A DNA stretch of 35,106 bases from Ruminococcus sp. (GTDB taxonomy: Bacteria > Bacillota > Clostridia > Oscillospirales > Ruminococcaceae), in contig JAGBJO010000021.1 in assembly GCA_017934425.1 (NCBI GenBank), positions 1 to 35,106 on the forward strand, read 5' to 3'. The notes below the pieces were generated by a model. That model worked only from the letters and a program-made list of their open reading frames with translations. It did no database searches and was not told the DNA's origin. Shown in pieces: positions 1-6,417 of this stretch. The position numbers and the translations under genes were made by a program. Position 1 is the stretch's first letter; each line of letters begins with the position of its first letter.

Positions 1-85
1 CAAGCCAAGCCAAGCCAAGCTGGAGCCAGCTTGACCGCATATCACGTTGTCGCTCGCAAGCTCGCTTACTTAGTAGAATAACGAC

Positions 86-210
86 TTTTGCCGTCGCTCA
101 ACCGTGTTTGTACTGGTACAAAGTTCTATTTTAGAATTGCGTAAATGTTATGCTTTACAATTCTTCCGGTGAACAAAGTCCCAGTAAAAATATGGTTGAA
201 CGATGGCAAA
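86..210. repeat. Hairpin repeat unit A
   Basis: A unit of about 125 bp bounded by inverted 18-mers: TTTTGCCGTCGCTCAACC at 86-103, with its imperfect reverse complement ending at 210. Inside, TACTGGTAC and an ACAAAG/CTTTGT-like motif mirror the other half. The right arm has two substitutions (GGTTGAACGATGGCAA), so this copy is more decayed than unit B. Confidence 0.8.
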
Positions 211-265
211 TTTACCGCATCTCACGTTGACGCTCGCAAGCTTGCTTACTTAGTAGAATAACGAC

Positions 266-392
266 TTTTGCCGTCGCTCAACCTTATCTGTACTGGTACT
301 AAGTTCTATTCAGAAAATTCTGTAAATGTGTCGTTTTACAGTTTCCCCAAAGAACTTTGTACCAGTAAAAACACGGTTGAGCGACGGCAAAA
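266..392. repeat. Hairpin repeat unit B
   Basis: A second, better preserved copy of unit A (127 bp). The terminal arms TTTTGCCGTCGCTCAACC (266-283) and GGTTGAGCGACGGCAAAA (375-392) are perfectly complementary. The next inner segments, TACTGGTACTAAGTTC and GAACTTTGTACCAGTA, also pair almost fully. The centre also pairs weakly (TTCTGTAAA and TTTACAG). Confidence 0.85.
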
Positions 393-465
393 TCACCGTT
401 TCTTAAATAGTGAGCAAGCGTAAGCGAGCGTCAACGTGATATGTGGTCAAGCTGACGCAGCTTGA

Positions 466-500
466 AGAAAGCGCCCGACTTGTGCCGGGCGCTTTCTTTT
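466..500 (+). terminator. Rho-independent terminator
   Basis: A 12-bp perfect stem, AGAAAGCGCCCG (466-477) with CGGGCGCTTTCT (486-497), has an 8-nt loop and is followed by T residues on the + strand. It lies directly after the repeat array. It would end a + strand transcript entering from the left, or insulate the converging dockerin gene. Confidence 0.75.
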
Positions 501-610
501 AGTATAAGGAGAATTTTGTTATGAGGGATTGCTTGAATTTATCTTCTGCGGCGAAAACTACCGCCGCATAGTGTGTGGAGCGTGTAATTACGCATTACGC
601 ATTAAACTTA

Positions 611-3600
611 TCAGCCCCAGGGATTTGAACTGCCTGCTGCTGTGCCGCCGGAAAGTGTGCCGCCGAATGCTGCAAGCTGTGTCTGGTCAAGTTCCTGGAA
701 GTAGGTGCTGCCGGAAAGTGTACCGCCGGTGTAGAATGAACCGGATACGCCTGAACCGCCTGCCTTGAGCTGTGATACGCTCTTGTCTACGATGAAGGAT
801 ACGATCACCTTGCCGTCATTGCCTACCAGTGAAAGTCTGGTGTTTGCGGATACTGATGCGGAAGCTGTTACTGATGCACTCATTGAGCTGCCACCCATGC
901 TCATTCCGCCGCTGCCGCAGTTGGAAACCCATGTGCCGCCGTTTACGGAGATAGAGTTGCCGCTGTCGCCGCAGTCGAAAGGCTCGTTGCCGTTTGTAAC
1001 TATATAGCCGCCGTTGATAACGATGTTGCCGTTTGAATCGTAACCGTCGTGGTCGCCGTCAGCTACGTTTACCAGTGCAAAACCGCCGTTGAACTCAATG
1101 ATGTAGTCGCCTGATGCGCTGCCGCCGAAGCCACCCTGTGACCAGGGATTTCCGGAAGATGCGCCAGAACCGTCGCTGCCGCCTGCTGCATTGTAGCCGT
1201 CGTCAGTGGAGTTAACGATAACGCTGCCGCTGTTGTGGTAGATCTTCTGACCCTCGATACCCTCGTAGGACTTGGAAACTGCTACAACTACATCGTCGTA
1301 CTTGCCGCTGTTCTTTGTGCCTATTGTGAGAGTGTGGTCGGAGTGTGCGCCGTCGTCAGCAGATGCAAGCTGAATTGCGCCGCCTACAAGGTTCATGTCG
1401 CCGCCGCAGTGGATAGCGTCGTCAGAAGCGTCGATATTTACGCTGCCGCCATTTATTGTGATATTACCAGCGCTCTGCCATGTTGTGCCTGCTGCGTCAT
1501 AAAGACCTACAGACTTGATACCCTTTGCACTAAGGTCAGTGGGCATCTTGTTGGAGTTGCCGTCCATGCCCATTCCGCCAGGACCTCCCTGACCGCCGGG
1601 TGCAGTTGTAGTACCGGAAGCTGTGTAGCTGCTGCCCTGGTAGGTGTAGATAGTCAGGTCACCGTCGTTCATTACGAAGTTCTGCTCAGCCTGGATACCG
1701 TCACCGAAGGAATTGATATTGATAGTACCGCCGTTGATAGTTACCACGCCATACTCCTTTTCGGAAGTGGAAGCGTCGGTAGATGATGACTTGATACCGT
1801 CACCGGCAGTTGACTTTACAGTGATGTTCAGACCGCTGTTATCAGCAGCAGTTCCGTCGGACTTTGTAGTATCACCGATAGTAACGCTGTCCTTGCCTCT
1901 GATGCCGTCGTCAACAGCGTTTACCTGGATAGTGCCGTTGTAAAGCTTCAGGTCATTCTTGGAAACGATACCGTCCTGATAGTTGCCGTTAACGATGAGA
2001 GTACCCTTGCCCTTGATCTTCAGGTCATCTCTTGAGAAGATAGCAGCATTGATCTGGTTGGTAGTTCCGTCGGAATCTGTGTATGAATCTGTGTGATTTG
2101 TGCCGTCGGAGATAGTGTTTACAGTGCCATTCTTGGCAACGATCTGCACTTCGTCGCCGATAGAAGCAACGTAAATAGGAGCAACGCTGTCGTTAGTCAT
2201 AGTAACGCCGTTCAGGTCGAGTTCAACAACGCCGTCCGGGTAAGCAGTCTTGTCCACGTCAACGATGATCTGTGAACCGCTGCCGCTGCCGGTAACTGTG
2301 TATACACCGGGCTTAGTGATAGTAGCAACATTTGAAGCAACTGATACAGAATCAGCAGGAGCGTCGCTGGAAATGCTGTTTCCGGAGAGAGTGAGGGTCA
2401 TGCCGTCTGTAGTAACGGGTGTAACCACCTCGCCGCCCTCAGTCTTACCGGCAGGATTTACGTTCTCGAAAGTGGTGATGCTGTTTGTAAGGGTGAAGGA
2501 ATCAGCAGCATCGTTATTATATGTTACTGTTGCGCCTGTGGAAGCATTTGTAAGGGTATAGCTCTGACCACGGGTCAGAGAAGCATCGGAAATGAGGACA
2601 TACTTATACTTCTTAGCCCACTTGGAAGCTGTCACATTGCCTACAGTGATAGCGTTAGCCTTTTTCCAAGTGCCGTCAGTGGAAGTAGCATCGTCGATGC
2701 AGTTGAGGAGGATTGTGGACTGGCTTGAGGAGAGGAGAGTTGCGTCTGCCTGATTATCAGTAGCAGTAGCGATAACTGTACCGCCGGTGATGTTAACGCC
2801 TGTTGTAGAGGTAAGACCTCTGTCACCGCCGGCTAAAACGCTGCCGCCGCTGATGTCGATAGTTGTTGCGGACTGGATTGCATCATTGCCAGCCTTGATC
2901 TCAATAGTTCCGTCCTCGATAGCAACTGCGCCCTGAGAGGACTTGATGCCGTCGCCTTCAGCATCAACATTGACCTCACCGCCCTTAACGGTAACAGAGG
3001 TCTTGCCCTTGATAGCGTCAGTTTCGTCAGTAGCGTTGAGGGTATTAACGTTCACAACGCCTCCGGTGATCTTCAGGTCATTATTGCAGAAGATACCGTC
3101 CTGAGTGTTGGCGGTCAGGTTAAGGATACCTGTTCCGTTCGTACCGCCCTTGATAGTGAGGTCGTCCTTGGCTTCGATAACAGCAGCGCCCAGATAGTCG
3201 CCTGCATAAGCTGTATCGCCGTCGGAGATAGTGTTGGTAGTTCCGTCAACCAGATTAAGGGAAGTGTTCTCTGCATTAGTAACAAGGATAGCAGGAGCGC
3301 TCTTGCCAGTGATGCTTGCGCCGTTGAGGTAGATCTTAACAGTCTCAGGGTCAGCTACTTCATCAGCAACGTTTACATTGATCTGACCGTCGTCGAGAGT
3401 ACCGTCAACATAGAAAGTACCGGAGTGGGTGATAGTGATAACAGAGCCGTTAACTTCTGCGTAATTGCCGTCGATAGTAGCAGAAGCGCCATTGAGATGA
3501 ATGTAAGTGATCTCAGCAATGGGGTTTTCCTCGCCGGTAGTAGTCTCGGTTGTGGAAGGCTCAGTAGTTACGGGAACTTCGCCCACAGGAAGGGTGATAA

Positions 3601-3904
3601 GACCTGCGTCAGCCTGCTGGATAAGAGCAGCGTCCTTAACATCAACAACGCCGTCCAGGTTAACATCTGAGTTAGCCAGAGCGTCATCATCGAGAGGATA
3701 CTTGCTGTTGTTTGCAGAGAACTGGAGGACTGTTACAACGTCGGAAACTGAGATAGAACCGCTCATATCAGCATCGCCGTAGAGGGTAACTTTACCGGCA
3801 GCGGAGGCGTTTGAGAGGGGAGCGCCTACTGCGGTAACAGCGGAAGCGATCATGCAAGCGGAGGAAAGTCCTGCCAGGATCTTTTTGGTGTTTACCTTTT
3901 TCAT
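611..3904 (-). CDS. Secreted dockerin protein with Cthe_2159-like beta-helix carbohydrate-binding domains
   Basis: Predicted secreted polysaccharide-binding protein of 1097 residues. The start is the ATG at 3904, with AAGGAG 10 nt upstream; the frame stays open upstream but lacks a ribosome site. Residues 1-36 form a signal peptide ending in NASAAG. A dockerin follows directly (about 41-106), with two calcium loops led by D44-A-D-M-S-G and D80-V-N-L-D-G. A Thr/Glu linker runs to about 128. The rest contains two long parallel-beta-helix regions with recurring GDGIKSS, GGTVN and NDLKI-type coils. These match the DUF4353 family, typified by the cellulose- and pectin-binding Cthe_2159 of Clostridium thermocellum. 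No lyase catalytic motif is evident. The dockerin should tether it to a cellulosome cohesin. Its N-terminal dockerin position is less common than C-terminal. The gene is monocistronic and bracketed by related repeat arrays. Confidence 0.88.
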   Translation of the reverse strand: MKKVNTKKILAGLSSACMIASAVTAVGAPLSNASAAGKVTLYGDADMSGSISVSDVVTVLQFSANNSKYPLDDDALANSDVNLDGVVDVKDAALIQQADAGLITLPVGEVPVTTEPSTTETTTGEENPIAEITYIHLNGASATIDGNYAEVNGSVITITHSGTFYVDGTLDDGQINVNVADEVADPETVKIYLNGASITGKSAPAILVTNAENTSLNLVDGTTNTISDGDTAYAGDYLGAAVIEAKDDLTIKGGTNGTGILNLTANTQDGIFCNNDLKITGGVVNVNTLNATDETDAIKGKTSVTVKGGEVNVDAEGDGIKSSQGAVAIEDGTIEIKAGNDAIQSATTIDISGGSVLAGGDRGLTSTTGVNITGGTVIATATDNQADATLLSSSQSTILLNCIDDATSTDGTWKKANAITVGNVTASKWAKKYKYVLISDASLTRGQSYTLTNASTGATVTYNNDAADSFTLTNSITTFENVNPAGKTEGGEVVTPVTTDGMTLTLSGNSISSDAPADSVSVASNVATITKPGVYTVTGSGSGSQIIVDVDKTAYPDGVVELDLNGVTMTNDSVAPIYVASIGDEVQIVAKNGTVNTISDGTNHTDSYTDSDGTTNQINAAIFSRDDLKIKGKGTLIVNGNYQDGIVSKNDLKLYNGTIQVNAVDDGIRGKDSVTIGDTTKSDGTAADNSGLNITVKSTAGDGIKSSSTDASTSEKEYGVVTINGGTININSFGDGIQAEQNFVMNDGDLTIYTYQGSSYTASGTTTAPGGQGGPGGMGMDGNSNKMPTDLSAKGIKSVGLYDAAGTTWQSAGNITINGGSVNIDASDDAIHCGGDMNLVGGAIQLASADDGAHSDHTLTIGTKNSGKYDDVVVAVSKSYEGIEGQKIYHNSGSVIVNSTDDGYNAAGGSDGSGASSGNPWSQGGFGGSASGDYIIEFNGGFALVNVADGDHDGYDSNGNIVINGGYIVTNGNEPFDCGDSGNSISVNGGTWVSNCGSGGMSMGGSSMSASVTASASVSANTRLSLVGNDGKVIVSFIVDKSVSQLKAGGSGVSGSFYTGGTLSGSTYFQELDQTQLAAFGGTLSGGTAAGSSNPWG

Positions 3905-4052
3905 GGTTATCATACTCCTTATAAATAATAATGATATAAAATGATTCTTACCGTACTTTTTACTCTTTTTATTCTTTACTTGTTCCCTATGTCTAAGAGT
4001 ATAAACCCATAATCTTAAAATAGTCTTAAAAATACACACAAATTTTTCCACA

Positions 4053-4147
4053 GGAAAGAAAAAAATGGCAGTCTTAAAAAGACTGCCATTTAAAAATATG
4101 CAATTATAACTCTGTATCAGTACAAACCAAGTTGAGCGACGGCAAAA
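4053..4147. repeat. Half copy of hairpin repeat with embedded terminator
   Basis: Positions 4053-4147 align almost base for base with 4301-4397: the same terminator hairpin, a variable AT-rich spacer, then GTTGAGCGACGGCAAAA. The left arm (TTTTGCCGTCGCTCAACC) is missing, so this is a truncated unit or one arm of a rearranged pair. Confidence 0.7.
4058..4095 (-). terminator. Minus-strand terminator, copy 1
   Basis: The stem AATGGCAGTCTT/AAGACTGCCATT is followed on the minus strand by a T run (complement of the A run at 4058-4065). It is positioned to stop transcripts coming from the upstream phosphodiesterase gene before the dockerin gene. It is the core of a duplicated segment (see 4308-4345). 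Confidence 0.75.
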
Positions 4148-4448
4148 TCACCGTTTCTACACAGTAAGCGAGCCGCAGCCGCAAGCTGGAGCCAGCTTGA
4201 CCGCATATCACGTTGACGCTTGCTTGCGCTCGCTTACTATTGTAGAAACAATACTTTTGCCGTCGCTCAACCGTATTTGCAATGGTACAGTATGCTATTG
4301 TGGAAAGCAAAAAAATGGCAGCCTTAAAAAGACTGCCATTTAAAAATATGATATTAGAACTTAGTACAAAGGAAAACATGGTTGAGCGACGGCAAAAATC
4401 GTTCTTCTACATCGTAAGCGAGCCGCAGGCAAGCGTCAACGTGTCTGT
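4131..4448. repeat. Inverted-repeat array (right copy)
   Basis: This has the same components as 1-465. GTTGAGCGACGGCAAAATCACCGTTTCT (4131 onward) faces its complement around 4244-4272. Between them are the AGTAAGCGAGC flank and the perfect hairpin CAAGCTGG/CCAGCTTG at 4182-4199. A block at about 4182-4272 is close to identical to 16-103. A full hairpin unit at 4255-4397 carries the terminator hairpin at its centre instead of the sequence found in units A and B. There is no coding evidence. Confidence 0.8.
4308..4345 (-). terminator. Minus-strand terminator, copy 2
   Basis: The stem AATGGCAGCCTT/AAGACTGCCATT contains one G-T pair that differs from copy 1. It has a minus-strand T run (complement of the A run at 4309-4315). 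It lies inside a hairpin repeat unit downstream of the phosphodiesterase gene and probably ends that transcript. Confidence 0.7.
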
Positions 4449-4548
4449 GATCGAGCTGACTACAGCTCGCAAGCGTCAACGTGGGAGTGATCGAGCTGAC
4501 GCAGCTCACAAGCGTTAGCGTGAGAGTGATCGAGCTGACTACAGCTCG
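4449..4548. repeat. Tandem ~40-bp repeat with covarying hairpins, overlapping the 3' end of a gene
   Basis: Two and a half tandem units start with GATCGAGCTGAC at 4449, 4489 and 4528. Each carries a small hairpin: CGAGCTG/CAGCTCG, then GAGCTG/CAGCTC, then CGAGCTG/CAGCTCG. Each is followed by AAGCGTCAACGTG or a variant. The last unit includes the final codons and stop of the phosphodiesterase gene (stop at 4541-4539), so the repeat supplies its Glu-Leu-stop end. Confidence 0.8.
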
Positions 4549-6227
4549 TAGAGGCGCTTGTCAAGGCGGGTAACGAATTCGTCTACAGGGAGAGGCTTGT
4601 CGAAAAGATAGCCCTGGGCTAAGTCGCAGTTATTCTCACGGTGCGTGTCAAGCTGAGCAGGTGTCTCAACACCTTCCACGATACACTCCAGTCCGAGTTC
4701 CTTTGCCATAGATACAACGTGCTTGAACATGATGCTCCTGATACTGTCCGCATCTTCATCGTCAAGGGGTAAAAAGCTGCGGTCAACTTTCAGAACGTTC
4801 CAGGGAATGACACGGAGCAGGTTCAGCGAGGAATAACCCATACCAAAGTCATCAACAGAAGTATAGATGTGCGCCGACTGCAATCCGCTTACTACCAGTT
4901 TCAGGTCACGGAACCCAATATCTGTATTAGTCTCCGTAAGCTCTATCTCGATATATTCATGGGGAACGTTATTCCGGTCGATTATACCGATTATATTATC
5001 CAGAAGCCGGGAATCCATTATGTGCTTACGGGAAAGATTAACTGATACTCTTACCACTCTCCGCCCTTGGTCGAGCCACTGGCGGATATTGCGGCAGACC
5101 TTATCCAGCATATAGAAATCCAGCTTGCAGATGTCGTTAGTCTCCTCAAGGACGGGAATGAAATCCGCTGGAGATATGACCTCGCCATCACGTATCCACC
5201 GGCACAAAGCCTCTGCACCGCTTATCTCGCCGTTAGCGGTATTGACTTTGGGCTGGTAGTAGACGTGGAATTCCTCATTCGTGATAGCTTCCTGGAAGCG
5301 CTGCTGAATACGCATGGACTTATCCTTCTGGGCGCTGAGGTTTCCGTCGTAGTAGATAAGGTGACCGTGCTTGCCGGACTGTGCAATACGTTCTGCGGCT
5401 ATTATTCTGCCCATTATGTCAATGGGGGTAGTTGTGGTGAAGTTGTCGGGGATAACGAAAACGCCGATGCTTGTCCGTATCTTCAGGATATCTCCGCTGT
5501 CATCGTAACTGACCAGTCCCTCGGAGAGAAATGAGAGAAGTTCCGGAAAGTCACAGCTGTCGCAGATACATACGAAGTTATCGCCGCCAAGACGGGCAAC
5601 GATACCGTTATTACCTATCAGTTTCTCCACCTGGTTATAGTGGTTCTTCATGACACGATCGCCGTTCTCTCTGCCTATTTCCTCGTTTACCAGAGAGAAG
5701 TGGCGCAGATTATAGTTAAGGGCGACTTTGTTATCAAAACCGCCGGGGTGGTTTTTCCACTCTATGTAGTAATAAAAAGAGCGAGTATTCCTGTAGCCTG
5801 AGTCATCGAAGAAAGCAAGCGACTCAGCGATGTCCTGCAAGCGGTTGCGGCTGACATAAGCAAGGGCAGTACGCATAGTAAGGTCAACATAGCGCAGTTC
5901 CTCCTCAGAGAGCGGTGTTTCCTCCGGGGACATATAAACCGTCATGGTTGAAATCGACATAAGCCTTGTGACGAAGCGGACGCTATGTACAGGAACTCCT
6001 TCCACGCCGGTATCATAGCTTATCATAGTTTCGCCGCCGCCGGACTTTTCCTCGGCGGGGTTGCGGTAGAACCGTGTAACGCCCTTAGAGAGCCGGAAAA
6101 GTGCGGCTATCTGGTTAAGGAGCGATTCAATAAGTTTAACGTCTGGGGCTTTGTTGATATTAGCAGTGGCAGAAGCAAGCTGTTCATAGAGTTTATAAAA
6201 TTGTATAGCACGATCGTCAATATTCAT
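4539..6227 (-). CDS. Soluble GGDEF-EAL protein, probable c-di-GMP phosphodiesterase
   Basis: Cytoplasmic signalling protein of 562 residues that should hydrolyse c-di-GMP. The start is the ATG at 6227, with AGAGGTGG 5 nt upstream; a GTG at 6236 lies inside that ribosome site and was rejected. There is no membrane segment. Residues 1-130 resemble a GAF-like sensor but are not firmly assignable. The GGDEF domain has RLGGDNF (about residue 212) in place of GGDEF, so cyclase activity is unlikely. The EAL domain is complete: EALCRW (about 335), NLSRKH, ELTET, DDFGMGYSS, KVDRSF, EGVET and QGYLFDKP, which carry the metal and catalytic positions of active enzymes. It has its own promoter and stops within a tandem repeat. 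A second EAL gene lies upstream on the same strand, separated by a terminator. Confidence 0.92.
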   Translation of the reverse strand: MNIDDRAIQFYKLYEQLASATANINKAPDVKLIESLLNQIAALFRLSKGVTRFYRNPAEEKSGGGETMISYDTGVEGVPVHSVRFVTRLMSISTMTVYMSPEETPLSEEELRYVDLTMRTALAYVSRNRLQDIAESLAFFDDSGYRNTRSFYYYIEWKNHPGGFDNKVALNYNLRHFSLVNEEIGRENGDRVMKNHYNQVEKLIGNNGIVARLGGDNFVCICDSCDFPELLSFLSEGLVSYDDSGDILKIRTSIGVFVIPDNFTTTTPIDIMGRIIAAERIAQSGKHGHLIYYDGNLSAQKDKSMRIQQRFQEAITNEEFHVYYQPKVNTANGEISGAEALCRWIRDGEVISPADFIPVLEETNDICKLDFYMLDKVCRNIRQWLDQGRRVVRVSVNLSRKHIMDSRLLDNIIGIIDRNNVPHEYIEIELTETNTDIGFRDLKLVVSGLQSAHIYTSVDDFGMGYSSLNLLRVIPWNVLKVDRSFLPLDDEDADSIRSIMFKHVVSMAKELGLECIVEGVETPAQLDTHRENNCDLAQGYLFDKPLPVDEFVTRLDKRLYEL

Positions 6228-6304
6228 GTGTTCCACCTCTTTCGGGAAAGTGACCTGACCGCCTAATGCCAGGATAACAGGGAGAAACCCATTCCACCAA
6301 CCTC

Positions 6305-6333
6305 ATTATATCAGATTTTTTACTAAATTTCAA
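6305..6333 (-). promoter_or_regulatory. Sigma-A promoter for the soluble EAL gene
   Basis: On the minus strand, TTGAAA (6333-6328), a 17-nt spacer and TATAAT (6310-6305), about 80 nt before the start codon at 6227. Confidence 0.75.
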
Positions 6334-6374
6334 GTCTATTTCGTGAACATTTTATTACAAATGGGCATATAATA

Positions 6375-6403
6375 GGGGACACTCTGCAAAAGAGAGTGTC
6401 CCC
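6375..6403 (-). terminator. Terminator after the membrane EAL gene
   Basis: The perfect 11-bp stem GGGGACACTCT/AGAGTGTCCCC has a 7-nt loop and lies 14 nt past the stop codon at 6418. The T tract on the minus strand is short (TATTATAT), so termination may be partial. Confidence 0.7.
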
Positions 6404-6417
6404 CTGAATAAACGTAT

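Larger units (their letters stand above)
1..465. repeat. Nested inverted-repeat array (left copy)
   Basis: No gene lies here; the stretch is repetitive. It opens with four CAAGC units at 1-20. The outer arm at 28-49 is nearly the reverse complement of 432-454, and the next layer (about 50-70) pairs with about 410-430. Inside lie two tandem copies of a hairpin unit (86-210 and 266-392), separated by another copy of the left flank at 211-265. Short perfect hairpins CAAGCTGG/CCAGCTTG (16-33) and CAAGCTG/CAGCTTG (448-464) sit near the ends. The same family recurs at 4131-4548, on the other side of the dockerin gene. The pairing is seen directly; any function is unknown. Confidence 0.85.

Noticed and set aside
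1..465. CRISPR array
   Set aside because: The repeats are long inverted units, not short direct repeats with uniform unique spacers, and no cas genes are present.
521..571. 16-codon reading frame with AAGGAG 9 nt upstream, right after the terminator
   Set aside because: It is very short, has no recognisable sequence, and contains a GCGGC/GCCGC hairpin that fits non-coding DNA near the end of the dockerin gene.
1235..1786. 183-codon frame antisense to the dockerin gene
   Set aside because: It is a shadow of repetitive GC-rich codons in the beta-helix repeats, with no ribosome site or recognisable domain.
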